Source: Armatimonadota bacterium (GTDB lineage: Bacteria; Armatimonadota; Armatimonadia; Armatimonadales; Armatimonadaceae). From it: a stretch of 46,172 bases of DNA. Of this stretch, positions 13,701 to 21,805 are shown one piece after another. The translations under genes were made by a program, and so were the position numbers. Under the pieces are notes generated by a model. It was given only the letters and a program-made list of their open reading frames with translations, searched no databases and had not been told where the DNA came from. The stretch covers positions 1 to 46,172 of the forward strand of contig JAPLCP010000055.1 in assembly GCA_026392155.1 (NCBI GenBank), written 5' to 3'. The first letter of the stretch is position 1, and the number at the start of each line of letters is the position of its first letter.

Positions 13701-16115
13701 AACACGACAGCAAGCCTCACGGGTACTCTCGCGACTCGGATCACCCCCACTGGGCCTAGAGACCGTCGTGCGAGCCTGCGGCTTACCACAAGTGAGCTAA
13801 CGGTTCAGCCCGAGGGGAGTAAGACAGCCGTAACGGGACAGCTCACCGCCCGCGCAACGCTTACAGATGAGCGCCTGAGCTTGGACTCCGCCACCCTGAA
13901 CTTAGCAGATGCGAAGGACGACGAGCCCATGATCCTGCGCCTGCTCCCCCGCCCCGACCGCGACCCCAAGACCGGTGAGATGGTCACGGCCAAGAGCTGG
14001 CTCCGCTTGCCCTACAGCAAAGACGAGCCCTTGGAGTACCATCTGACACTGGATACTAACGCGATCCCACTGGATCTGGTCAAGGCACTTGTGCCAAAGG
14101 CGATTCCCGTGCCCATCCAAGGGAAAGCCTCCGCAACCCTCTCGGCAGATGGCACGGCGAGCACGCCTCGTATCACCGCCTCGTTTTTTGGAGATAACCT
14201 CCTGCTGGGTGAGACAACCGGGAGCACCGATACGTTCAATGTCCCCCCACTGACTCTAGACCAGTTCCGGTTCCAGGTAGAGCTTGTCGGTCTTAACAAG
14301 ACGGAGTGGAGCATTGCTCTCTCCGATGGTCGTGTGGCACACAACAAAGAAGTCCTGACGTTTTCGGGAACGCTACCCTACGACCCGATCAATAGCCGAA
14401 TCGCGGCCAACCGCCCGATCAACCTTCAGACCACCATTGATGATGGCACGGGTATCACTTTAGAGACACTCGCGCAGTACTTCAAAACCAACTCTACCCA
14501 GCTAGCAGGGACGATCCGAGGGGGCATCCAGGTCACAGGTAGCCTCAATGAGCCCCGCTTGGGAGGAAAGCTGACTCTGAGTGACTCTTCCATACGCTTT
14601 CCCAACCCCACCAAGCCAACAAACCGCGAGGTTCTCAACCCGATCCAGCACCTGGATATCGTCGCGGAGTTTGTGGGCAAGGAGATTCGCTTCCCTCGTG
14701 CGGAGCTGGTTCTGACAGGCATTCCTCCTGCCCCGAAACAAGAGCGTGGTAAGCCTGTCGTGCTAGAAGCGCTTACCAAGGTCGCCCGCGCAGGCACACT
14801 AGCGCTCGAGCCGGGTTCCGTGATCCGCCTGGAGAACCTGGAGGACTTTACCCGCCTCTTTGTGCGCAAGGAGGAGATCGAGGCCCCCCCCAAGCTACGG
14901 GGCGAGTTCGATCTCAAAGCCCGCTTCACGGACTTCCAGCTCGATGCCGACAATGCCACCGCCCTCCTGATGAGCCAGAGCATAACTCGTAAAATCGGAG
15001 GCGGGCTTGAAGAGGCGCTCAAGGGCAAGGTCAACGGTCAGCTCACCATCAAAGGGCCGCTTTTAACGCCCACGATTGCCACGACGGCAACCGGGAAACT
15101 GCGCCTGGAGGACCTCACGTTCCGCACCCCAAAGCGTCAGCTCCCTGAGACCGCTGAGAACCAGGCACTGGCCTTTAACCCACGCTTTGCCATCGCCCTA
15201 GAGACAACCACCGATGCCCGGCTTGTCAACCCCGATCGCCTGGCGGGCTTTGAGTTTAAAGGCAACGGGGGAGTGACCATCTCCGGCGATCTGGCGGCCC
15301 CCAAGATCGAGGGGATTCTTGTTCCGACCGGAGGCTACTACCAATACCCGCTCTCACGCTTTACGGTTCAGCGTGGCGGGGAGATTCGCCTGACGTATGC
15401 CAAGCGCTTCGAGGCGGGGCAAGATGCGCTCCAGCTCGACATTCGCATGCAAGATGTCGTGGCGGAGGGAAAAGTTCTCGTCAGCGCATCGTCAGTGAAG
15501 TCCTCGCAGAGCTCTCCCACACTCTTTGATCCTAACCGGGCCAGCAACCAGATTCCCGATAGCCTCGTTGGGAGACGCATTACGGTCACGGCGCGCTTCA
15601 ATGGGCTCATTCGGATGGGCGATTCCACACGCGACTCTAGCCGGACGCAGACAAACCCCATTCGCCTCTCTTCCGACACAGAGCTAAGTGAGTTTGCCCT
15701 TCTGTCCCTAATCGTTCCCTACCAGATGCTCACTCAGTTCGTCGGCAGTAACTCCCAGCAGGCACTTAAAGACAGCTTTAATATGCTGGGAAGTGGTCTG
15801 ACGGGGACGCTCTTCACCCCGTTTACCGACCAGGTCAGCAAGTTCTTCGGGCTGGATAACTTCTCCGTGGACTACAGTCTTGGCGGGCTGGCAAACTTCT
15901 ATCTGATCCGTCGCCTCCCGGAGCCCTTTGATAAAGTCACTCTGGAGGTGCGGCGCTCACTCCAGACCCGCACCGGTGGCGTGCTCCTGCCACAGTTCTA
16001 CAGCCTAAACTACGAGATCGGTCAGCTCCGTCGTGGGAGCCGTCTTCAGCTGGGTGCGTCCACGAATGAGCAGCGTGATAACCAGCTCTTTCTTCGAGGG
16101 ACCCTGCGCTATTGA
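10746..16115 (+). CDS. tamB: TamB-like translocation and assembly module / AsmA-family protein
   Basis: This 1789-residue protein starts with one N-terminal hydrophobic segment (GLIAFAVAIAPPLAF) and continues with long beta-rich repeats of the AsmA/DUF490 type (patterns such as GKLSADLRGTIQ, GTLTGEAQLG, GQLTIKGPLLTPTI). The C-terminal part, from about residue 1500, has the TamB features GFEFKGNGGVTISGDL, PKIEGILVPTGGYYQYP and a final GTLRY. In the known family it forms a periplasm-spanning lipid or protein conduit anchored in the inner membrane and working with a BamA-superfamily partner. It is longer than E. coli TamB (about 1260). It starts at GTG 12 nt after lipA and lies upstream of bamA, in keeping with an envelope role. 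Confidence 0.85.
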   Translation: MRRVGAAANGLIAFAVAIAPPLAFVRWSGSQVQRRLDEQLAASKPLIELEASAVLERPVRIGKLTPELSIATLQAALQREVITVAAEDIELGCRPDERRWAGQDWLLRVPKVSAQLSPTALQAGTFNENGLREVTVERPEVLIFRTPEGKLSVESFLPKPKTPPDLTQPAFQTFVKLRGAQLRFRDFASLRAPGKLEENRLEGLDATVDLMGSRTVRFIARCFPAGLTKSRLSGPLELEGTVRRGEPGPRNDSPKANQPLLGLVATVRNADIPYWLRYTIKPRPAATLTRGRATAQVALLLRDAKDPQPLIRAEAQFSSVDVLLQQPTKTAITDLTGQATYDGSFLAASLRGKALGESFTANGALSALESQSPQIAVTVTMPRVPIATGMRLFPKLKLPRELRLGPLASLEGATLTGTLQNPAAVARVSGITASWQGLPTVKASASLSYHQNTVEASAITARLAGGGTLTGQGSYAIKSRSGTFEAHLRGAELTRVGLLKGLKAAPSGKLSADLRGTIQKETLSASGLAQATKLSIAGLSFPHANARLALNGKRFQVLDGALSGNSGTVRVAGSGELGGALALEAHLVGADLGKLTEAFGLPGAGGTLSASAQLTGTEKAPLLQLRDITVLQPRYRFDNHVLVADAAHAERASLRLLPTGQVRIELDPMQPLRVAHSPAVALVYGTITGAKDSAQLNLTATAENVELDEILAQLSDEPGRHAPPTLQKLPGYRKLLNDLEWSGVPKPPVSGFVRTAKATITGDAKDPQISGEATLGRFLVTDFPIEGGTLAFSQEAGNLRVHSIQLATATGTLTGEAQLGADKKLSGILVANSIDLEALSSLSGLVEKQLGITGAVSATLRLAGTQERPLLTAHLAEARPIEVAGLPLTELNISDIQISPEIVEDAPLRGTITLPQAALKLGAGAATLALSEVRYDLESQQLSASIAVTEAKFQKIVEVLRHAHLEDTQEGRDFLSSLYNIPTTINTTASLTGTLATRITPTGPRDRRASLRLTTSELTVQPEGSKTAVTGQLTARATLTDERLSLDSATLNLADAKDDEPMILRLLPRPDRDPKTGEMVTAKSWLRLPYSKDEPLEYHLTLDTNAIPLDLVKALVPKAIPVPIQGKASATLSADGTASTPRITASFFGDNLLLGETTGSTDTFNVPPLTLDQFRFQVELVGLNKTEWSIALSDGRVAHNKEVLTFSGTLPYDPINSRIAANRPINLQTTIDDGTGITLETLAQYFKTNSTQLAGTIRGGIQVTGSLNEPRLGGKLTLSDSSIRFPNPTKPTNREVLNPIQHLDIVAEFVGKEIRFPRAELVLTGIPPAPKQERGKPVVLEALTKVARAGTLALEPGSVIRLENLEDFTRLFVRKEEIEAPPKLRGEFDLKARFTDFQLDADNATALLMSQSITRKIGGGLEEALKGKVNGQLTIKGPLLTPTIATTATGKLRLEDLTFRTPKRQLPETAENQALAFNPRFAIALETTTDARLVNPDRLAGFEFKGNGGVTISGDLAAPKIEGILVPTGGYYQYPLSRFTVQRGGEIRLTYAKRFEAGQDALQLDIRMQDVVAEGKVLVSASSVKSSQSSPTLFDPNRASNQIPDSLVGRRITVTARFNGLIRMGDSTRDSSRTQTNPIRLSSDTELSEFALLSLIVPYQMLTQFVGSNSQQALKDSFNMLGSGLTGTLFTPFTDQVSKFFGLDNFSVDYSLGGLANFYLIRRLPEPFDKVTLEVRRSLQTRTGGVLLPQFYSLNYEIGQLRRGSRLQLGASTNEQRDNQLFLRGTLRY

Positions 16116-16187
16116 GCCCGTGGAAAAACCAGCTCAGGCAAAACCCTGAAACGTTTGTCAGGCACAACTGTCTACCGAGGTGGCATT

Positions 16188-16796
16188 GTGGGTAGTACAG
16201 AAGGGCATTCAACCAGCGCAGATGATCGTGGCCTAAGCTTTGATCAGATCCGGGATAAGTATCAGCTTCGCATCTACAACCTAATTTTGCGCATGATCGG
16301 CCCGGAGAACCCAGAGGATGCGGAAGACCTTACGGTGGAGACCTTCACCAATGCCTGGAAGGCGTGGAGTAAGTTTCGCCGCGATGCTCAAGTCTACACA
16401 TGGCTCTACCAGATCGCCTGTAATCTTTGCAAGAACTGGTACAAGCAGCGGGGCCGTCAGCGTGAGCGCGAAGGCTACTCTCTGGATGAGACACGCGAGA
16501 GTGAGTCCGGAGAGCTCTCTCGGGAGATCGCCGACTGGCGCAGTGCCCCTGAGAAGCTACTCTTGGAGACAGAGTTTGGGCAGAAGATAAAAGAGGCGGT
16601 GGAGGCACTCCCTCCCGAGTACCGTGAGGTGCTCATTCTAGACCTCTGGGAAGACCTGCCCTACGAGGAGATTGCGACAATTTTGGGCCTCTCGGTGCCT
16701 GCGGTCAAGACCCGCTTGCACCGTGCCCGTAATAAAGTACGTCAGCGACTTGAGCCCTACTACCGGGGATGGCTCGGTCGCCAAGGACAAGGTTAG
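16188..16796 (+). CDS. RNA polymerase sigma factor, ECF type
   Basis: This 202-residue protein shows region 2 (FDQIRDKYQLRIYNLILRM, then EDAEDLTVETFTNAWK and the WLYQIACNLCKNWY segment) and region 4 (ALPPEYREVLILDLWEDL, YEEIATILGLSVPAVKTRLH, RARNKVRQRL, a helix-turn-helix). The layout fits extracytoplasmic-function sigma-70 proteins. The GTG at 16188 was chosen because GAGGTGG lies 5 nt upstream; an in-frame TTG at 16155 has no such site. No anti-sigma factor is adjacent. It lies 72 nt after tamB and 22 nt before bamA, so it is embedded in the outer-membrane biogenesis operon and may regulate it (inference). Confidence 0.9.
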   Translation: MGSTEGHSTSADDRGLSFDQIRDKYQLRIYNLILRMIGPENPEDAEDLTVETFTNAWKAWSKFRRDAQVYTWLYQIACNLCKNWYKQRGRQREREGYSLDETRESESGELSREIADWRSAPEKLLLETEFGQKIKEAVEALPPEYREVLILDLWEDLPYEEIATILGLSVPAVKTRLHRARNKVRQRLEPYYRGWLGRQGQG

Positions 16797-16818
16797 AAGG
16801 TTAGGAGTTTTTTTCGTC

Positions 16819-18702
16819 ATGTGGTTCAAACTAGGGATGAGTGTCGCCGCACTCAGTGTGGCTGTCGTGGCAGTGGCACAAGAAAACCGCCCTATCGCGG
16901 AAATTCAGATTCTTGGCAGAGAGAAAACCAATGAGACGGTTCCCACTCTGGCACTTAATCCCATCTTTAAAGTGGGGTCGCCGTTTAAATATAAGGGTCT
17001 TGACGATGCCAAGAAGGCGCTGTTAGAGACAGGCCTCTACTCAACCGTCACCGCGCGCTTTGAGGAGCTACCTGATAGCCGTATCCGGCTTACCTTCACG
17101 GTCACCGAAAATCCGGTAGTTGATGTCATCACGTTTACGGGCAACAAAGTTCTCTCCAATGACAAGCTCTTAGCCCTGATGCAGGTCAAACCGGGCAATG
17201 TCCTTAATCAGAAGCTTCTTGCTAAAGATATCAATGCGCTCCCTAAGCTCTACCAGGAGAAAGGCTACACTGCGCTCGTTGTGCTGGATGAAGTCTTATT
17301 CGATCCCAAGACGCGCACCCTCACGATTCCTATCATGGAGACGGTTGTCGAGGCGATTGACTTTCAGGGAGTGACCAAGACCAAGAAATACGTTCTGTCA
17401 CGGGAGCTTCGCACGAAGATCGGACAGCCCTACAACGCCAACTTGCTCCAAGAGGACCTCTCGCGGCTCATGCGACTGAATATCTTTCTCGATGCCGTGA
17501 CGAACGCCGAGCCTGGAAGTGATCTGGACAAGACCAAGGTGACGATTGCCGTTCAAGAGCAGCGGACGGGCCAGGTTGGTGTGTCCGTCGGCTACTCACC
17601 TCGCCAGCGCTTGATCGGCACAGTCAGCTTAAACGAGCAAAACTACCAGGGCAAGGGCCAGGGCCTTGATCTTCAGTGGTCGGTGGCAGGCGGCATCTCA
17701 CGCAACTCTTACGAGCTCGGCTTCACTGAGCCTTGGCTTGACAAGCAAAACACCACCATGAGTGTCAACCTCTACGACCGCTTCGCGTTTCGTTTCAACC
17801 GCATTCTCTCCTCCAACTTTACCAATGACCAGTCAAACAATCAGTACTTTGAGGAGCGTAAGGGAACCGGCTTTAACCTCTCTCGCCCTCTGACCAAAGA
17901 CCGTTTCACGCGTGCTTTTGCGGGAGTTCGTGCTGAGGGGGTGCAGGCCAACAACCTTCAGCAAAACTACGATGCCCTCAGTGATGAAGATATTAGAAAC
18001 CTGCGTGGCTCGCTGGTACAAAACGGTCGCATCTCCGCATTTAGCTTTGGAATGATCTCCAACCCGACAGACAACCAGCAGGACCCAAGCCGTGGCTACT
18101 TTATCTCGCCCACGATCGAGATCGGTAGCTCACGGTTTAACTATGAGAAACCAAGACTCAACCCCAATTTTGGCGCAACGGGTGAGCCTCGCCTGCTCAT
18201 TGACAACCGTAATCAGAACGGCGCCTTTGCCAAGTACACGCTTGATGCACGAAACTACCTCTCCCTCAATGGCCGCCGTACCGCCAATAACCTGCGCGAG
18301 GGCAAACGCGTGCTAGCAACTCGACTTCTGGCAGGGATTGCGACAGGCAATATCGCCTTCTCCGAACAGTTTTTTATGGGCGGCGCAGACAACTTGCGCG
18401 GCTTCTTCGATGATCGTTTCTGGGGAAATAAAATGCTCTTGCTCTCCAATGAGCTGCGTATTCCCTTTGACAAACAAAACCAGCTTGGCGGAGTCCTGTT
18501 CATGGATATCGGTCATGCATGGGGCGCAGCGGATGTTAACCAGGAAAATATCGCAGGGTTTGGGCAACAAAAAACCTTCCGTCCACGCACAAGCCTTGGG
18601 TTGGGTATTCGTGTCAGGACTCCCGTTGGCCCCGTTCGCCTTGACTACGGCTTTGGCGATGGTGCCGCCCGAAGCCACTTCTCCATTGGTCAAGCCTTCT
18701 AA
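16819..18702 (+). CDS. bamA: outer-membrane assembly factor BamA
   Basis: This 627-residue Omp85 protein has a signal peptide (MWFKLGMSVAALSVAVVAVAQ). About 220 residues of POTRA domains follow (for example GLDDAKKALLETGLYSTV, and VDVITFTGNKVLSNDKL), enough for three rather than the five of E. coli. The barrel starts near residue 245 (GQVGVSVGYSPRQRLIG). It contains FMGGADNLRGFFDDRFWG, the VRGF-equivalent loop, and ends with VRLDYGFGDG and a terminal Phe. It folds and inserts beta-barrel proteins. A longer open frame runs back into the sigma gene, but the ATG at 16819 gives the signal peptide. skp follows after 33 nt. Confidence 0.93.
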   Translation: MWFKLGMSVAALSVAVVAVAQENRPIAEIQILGREKTNETVPTLALNPIFKVGSPFKYKGLDDAKKALLETGLYSTVTARFEELPDSRIRLTFTVTENPVVDVITFTGNKVLSNDKLLALMQVKPGNVLNQKLLAKDINALPKLYQEKGYTALVVLDEVLFDPKTRTLTIPIMETVVEAIDFQGVTKTKKYVLSRELRTKIGQPYNANLLQEDLSRLMRLNIFLDAVTNAEPGSDLDKTKVTIAVQEQRTGQVGVSVGYSPRQRLIGTVSLNEQNYQGKGQGLDLQWSVAGGISRNSYELGFTEPWLDKQNTTMSVNLYDRFAFRFNRILSSNFTNDQSNNQYFEERKGTGFNLSRPLTKDRFTRAFAGVRAEGVQANNLQQNYDALSDEDIRNLRGSLVQNGRISAFSFGMISNPTDNQQDPSRGYFISPTIEIGSSRFNYEKPRLNPNFGATGEPRLLIDNRNQNGAFAKYTLDARNYLSLNGRRTANNLREGKRVLATRLLAGIATGNIAFSEQFFMGGADNLRGFFDDRFWGNKMLLLSNELRIPFDKQNQLGGVLFMDIGHAWGAADVNQENIAGFGQQKTFRPRTSLGLGIRVRTPVGPVRLDYGFGDGAARSHFSIGQAF

Positions 18703-18735
18703 AATATCCGATTCAAGAAAGAGAAACTTTTTCCG

Positions 18736-19404
18736 ATGATCTCGCTCCAATACCGCATGCGTACCGTGCGTTTTCTAGCGCCTCTTGCCCTCTCCCTGCT
18801 TGGGGGAGTGGTACTTCCTCTCGTCACCCCCACACCGGCTCATGCTCAGCAGCAGTTCGGCATCGTAGATTTCCAGTCCTGTGCGGCTCAGTCCAAGCTC
18901 AAAAAAGACCTAGATAGCCAGTTTGATGTCTTTCGCAAGGTTATGGCAGGAGTCTTCAATAAACTCAAGGAAGGAAATGTAATTTTCTTGAGCAAACCGG
19001 AGATGGTCGAGCTTTCTGCGATCTACGAAAAAGGCGATAAGGCAACGGCGGCAGAGAGCACTCGTGCGACAGATCTCTTGAAAAAAGCGGATCAGAGCGC
19101 TGGTACCCTCAACCGGCTCGCGGGGACACAAGGCACCCTTAAGGATACAGAGAAAAAAGAGCTAGAGCGCCTCAGTAATCTTCAGAACGAGGGAATCACT
19201 CTCCTCAACGAAATTGGGGCCGAGCTAGAGCGTCGCATCAAAGAAAGAGGTGATTCGTTTGAGGATCAGCTCGAGAAGGCTGTCAAAGAGGCGGTGAAGA
19301 AAGTCGCGCAGGAAAAGAATCTCGCAATGGTCTTCAACTCCAATATCGTGATCTATGCGTCCACGGACATCACGGACGATGTGGTTAAGATCCTCCAGAA
19401 GTAG
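18736..19404 (+). CDS. skp: periplasmic chaperone Skp/OmpH
   Basis: This 222-residue protein has a signal peptide ending near PTPAHAQQQ, then the OmpH start FGIVDFQSCAAQSKLKKDL. A long charged helical region carries LERLSNLQNEGITLLNEIG and LERRIKERGDSFEDQL, and the end AQEKNLAMVFNSNIVIYAS resembles the conserved Skp C-terminal strand. Skp holds unfolded outer-membrane proteins for BamA. Its position right after bamA and before lpxD matches the conserved bamA-skp-lpxD order in proteobacteria. An internal ATG at 18757 would also leave a signal peptide. The end overlaps the next gene. Confidence 0.88.
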   Translation: MISLQYRMRTVRFLAPLALSLLGGVVLPLVTPTPAHAQQQFGIVDFQSCAAQSKLKKDLDSQFDVFRKVMAGVFNKLKEGNVIFLSKPEMVELSAIYEKGDKATAAESTRATDLLKKADQSAGTLNRLAGTQGTLKDTEKKELERLSNLQNEGITLLNEIGAELERRIKERGDSFEDQLEKAVKEAVKKVAQEKNLAMVFNSNIVIYASTDITDDVVKILQK

Positions 19405-20569
19405 CACCATCGCTCTGGTGGCTTTCGTGGGGTGCAGTAGCTTGTCTCCGAAGCCTACACCGTCACTAAAGCCCACCGAAGCCTTGGTTCGCCTAGATGT
19501 CCTGATGGCTCAACATCGGCTTTCGGCAGCTCTGCCCAAGATGCCCTCGTCACAGCCGCTCTCGCAGGAACAGGCGGCGGATCCGTCTCTTCTCAAAGAG
19601 CAGCTTCTGGCACAGACATCCGGGTGGGACGTGGCACAGAGACGTCGTTTGGCGGGCCGTGATGCCCTTATGGGTGCTGATCAGGTAGGCATCCAGGAGT
19701 TTGGGGAACGTCTACAGCGGCGGCAAGCACGTCTTTTGGAGATCAGTAAGGCGCAGATTGAGGCACAGGAGCAGCTCTTGGTCGCAGGTAAGGCACAGGA
19801 AGACCGTGAAGAGGCCCAGAGATCTATCGTAGAGCAGCTCAATCTCTTGAAGGATGACATCTTTTTGGCACAGACCCAATATCAAGTTGCACAGGCACTC
19901 GCAAGCCCGGAGAACAACACGCTCCTAGTACGCGACGAGCCAGAGAAAGTAGCAGCCGAGGTGGAACGCCTTAAGAAGGCAGGGCTCCGTGCCGAAATAC
20001 AGGTTGACCAGGCCACACAAATACGACGGGCCAAAGTTCTCTGGGCAGAGGGTGCCCCCCCTCGGAACCCACGGGTGCTCTATGCTGCCTCGCGAGATGT
20101 CTTGAAAGTCCTTTGTGACCAGATGTCGGCGCGGGTTGCTCAAGTCGAAGCGAAGGCGGAAGAGAAACGCAAGCAGAGCGCTCAAGAGCGTGATGAAGAG
20201 GTTCGTCGCCGCGTGGCCCAGCGCCTAGAGGGAATTAAAAGCCGCGATGAGACGTTCTTGTTACGCTTGGATCAGGAAGAAAACCTGAGCCGTATTCTTC
20301 TGGCCGAGGAGCTGCCCACGCGACGGGCGGTGGGAAAGCGACCTAGTGCGACGATACGCCCTCCGCAAGCGGCGATCTTGCCTATCAAGCCGACGGTACA
20401 AACACTAAGAAAAAAAGAAGAGAGTGCAACCTCCCCGCTTGAGGCAGAGCTACGGGCGGTGGTCTTAGATGTGGCCCAGCGCCGACGGATTCAGGTGTCT
20501 TTTACCCCGCGGCCCGGTTTACCCGACCGCACGATGGAGTTTGCAAATTGGATAAAGGTAAGCTTGTGA
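19379..20569 (+). CDS. coiled-coil lipoprotein of unknown function
   Basis: This 396-residue protein begins with a lipoprotein signal: STIALVAFVGC with lipobox VGC at Cys19. The start at 19379 lies inside the end of skp (26-bp overlap, different frame). The mature part is strongly charged and helical with long coiled-coil stretches (ERLQRRQARLLEISKAQIEA, AEVERLKKAGLRAEIQVDQA, AKAEEKRKQSAQERDEEVRR). A Pro-containing linker follows, then a short C-terminal segment DVAQRRRIQVSFTPRPGLPD that recalls an OmpH-like end. I know no family for it. Its stop overlaps the lpxD start (TGATG), so it is translationally coupled on both sides, which points to a role in outer-membrane or LPS assembly (inference). 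Confidence 0.8.
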   Translation: MWLRSSRSSTIALVAFVGCSSLSPKPTPSLKPTEALVRLDVLMAQHRLSAALPKMPSSQPLSQEQAADPSLLKEQLLAQTSGWDVAQRRRLAGRDALMGADQVGIQEFGERLQRRQARLLEISKAQIEAQEQLLVAGKAQEDREEAQRSIVEQLNLLKDDIFLAQTQYQVAQALASPENNTLLVRDEPEKVAAEVERLKKAGLRAEIQVDQATQIRRAKVLWAEGAPPRNPRVLYAASRDVLKVLCDQMSARVAQVEAKAEEKRKQSAQERDEEVRRRVAQRLEGIKSRDETFLLRLDQEENLSRILLAEELPTRRAVGKRPSATIRPPQAAILPIKPTVQTLRKKEESATSPLEAELRAVVLDVAQRRRIQVSFTPRPGLPDRTMEFANWIKVSL

Positions 20570-21621
20570 TGAAAGAGCAACGTCCCCGAACGGCGGCTGA
20601 GATTGCGGAAGTGGTACAGGGAAACCTCTACGGCGATCCGGCGACCGTGATCTGCGGAATTGCGTCTATAGAAGAGGCACGCTCGGGTGACATTACGTTT
20701 GCAGAGAGCACGCGCTTTCTGGAGACGGCTCAGCGCTCGATGGCCTCCGCAATCCTTGCCCCTCTCTCCGCCGTATCCTCTGGCGATTCCAAGGTCGTCA
20801 TCGGTGTTGAAAACCCACGCCTTGCCTTTGTCCAGCTTCTGGATCTCTTTGCCCCCGAGGTCTATGCCACACGTGGCGTCCACCCAACGGCAGTGATTGG
20901 GAGCGACCTACAGCACGGTGAGCTGGTTTCCATTGGAGCCCAATCCGTAATCGGCGAGAACGTCAAGTTGGGTAAAAACGTGACCATTCACCCGCTCTGC
21001 TACATCGGTGACAATGTGGAGATTGGCAACGACACGGTCATTTTCCCCCATGTTACGTTGCTCCATGGAACTCGGATTGGTAGCCGCACGATTATCCACT
21101 CCGGAACCGTGATAGGCGCAGATGGTTTCGGCTACATGATGGTAGGAGGGCAGCACCGGAAAGTGCCCCAGATCGGCACCGTTCTGATCGGGGATGACGT
21201 GGAAATTGGCGCAAACTGCACCATAGACCGCGCCAAGACCGGTGTCACCAGTATCGGCGAGGGCAGCAAGCTGGACAACTTGGTTCATATCGCCCATAAC
21301 TGTCAGATCGGCAAGCACTGCCTGATCGTTGCGCAAGTGGGCCTCGCAGGCGGTGTCCACGTTGGCGACTACTCGGTCTTTGCGGGACAGTCGGGCGCCG
21401 TGGAGCAAGCCCATATTGGGGCCCGCTCTGTGGTGGCAGGCCGTGGTGTGGTGGTCGGTAACCTCCCGGAGGGCTCGTTTGTCTCTGGCTTCCCAGCGCG
21501 TCCCCATAAAGAGATGATGCGCCAGCAAGCGGCTCAGGCCCGCGTGCCCGATCTCCTCAAGAAGATGCGTGAGCTAGAGAAGCGTCTCGGTGAGCTAGAA
21601 AAAGAAAGACCCTCCGCTTAA
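20569..21621 (+). CDS. lpxD: UDP-3-O-acylglucosamine N-acyltransferase
   Basis: This 350-residue protein has the N-terminal LpxD uridine-binding domain (TAAEIAEVVQGNLYGDPA, SIEEARSGDITFAES), then a left-handed beta-helix of hexapeptide repeats from about residue 105 to 300. The catalytic His is in NLVHIAHNCQIG. GADGFGYMMVGGQHRKVPQ is the conserved acyl/phosphopantetheine region. A C-terminal charged helix (LLKKMRELEKRLGELEKE) ends the protein. It adds the N-linked hydroxyacyl chains in lipid A synthesis, which shows an LPS-type outer membrane. Start ATG at 20569 overlaps the previous stop by 1 nt. A strong terminator follows. Confidence 0.96.
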   Translation: MKEQRPRTAAEIAEVVQGNLYGDPATVICGIASIEEARSGDITFAESTRFLETAQRSMASAILAPLSAVSSGDSKVVIGVENPRLAFVQLLDLFAPEVYATRGVHPTAVIGSDLQHGELVSIGAQSVIGENVKLGKNVTIHPLCYIGDNVEIGNDTVIFPHVTLLHGTRIGSRTIIHSGTVIGADGFGYMMVGGQHRKVPQIGTVLIGDDVEIGANCTIDRAKTGVTSIGEGSKLDNLVHIAHNCQIGKHCLIVAQVGLAGGVHVGDYSVFAGQSGAVEQAHIGARSVVAGRGVVVGNLPEGSFVSGFPARPHKEMMRQQAAQARVPDLLKKMRELEKRLGELEKERPSA

Positions 21622-21638
21622 ACAAGCGGAGGGCTTTT
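21610..21638 (+). terminator. terminator after lpxD
   Basis: CCCTCCGCTT (21610-21619) pairs with AAGCGGAGGG (21624-21633), followed by CTTTT. On minus the hairpin is followed by a T-rich stretch, so it can also end the tRNA-Pro transcript. Confidence 0.9.
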
Positions 21639-21642
21639 CCAA

Positions 21643-21716
21643 TCGGGGCGACACGATTCGAACGTGCGACCTTCTGAACCCCATTCAGACGCGCTACCAA
21701 GCTGCGCCACGCCCCG
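21643..21716 (-). tRNA. tRNA-Pro(GGG)
   Basis: On minus the cloverleaf is complete: acceptor CGGGGCG/CGCCCCG, TG at 8-9, D arm GCGC/GCGC, anticodon stem TCTGA/TCAGA closing ATGGGGT (anticodon GGG), 5-nt variable region AGGTC, T arm GCACG/CGTGT with loop TTCGAAT, and A73. No CCA is encoded. It lies between two + strand genes. Confidence 0.95.
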
Positions 21717-21805
21717 AGGGCCGCTCTCATCAAGCGGCAAGGGGAATCTTATCACCTTCACTCACAGGCCGCAACCATTTAGCCACTTTCTGCGTTAAGA
21801 ATTCC

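Noticed and set aside
16116-16187. TTGTCA at 16155-16160 as a -35 element for the sigma gene
   Set aside because: No -10 hexamer lies 16-18 bp downstream; the sequence there is the Shine-Dalgarno region.
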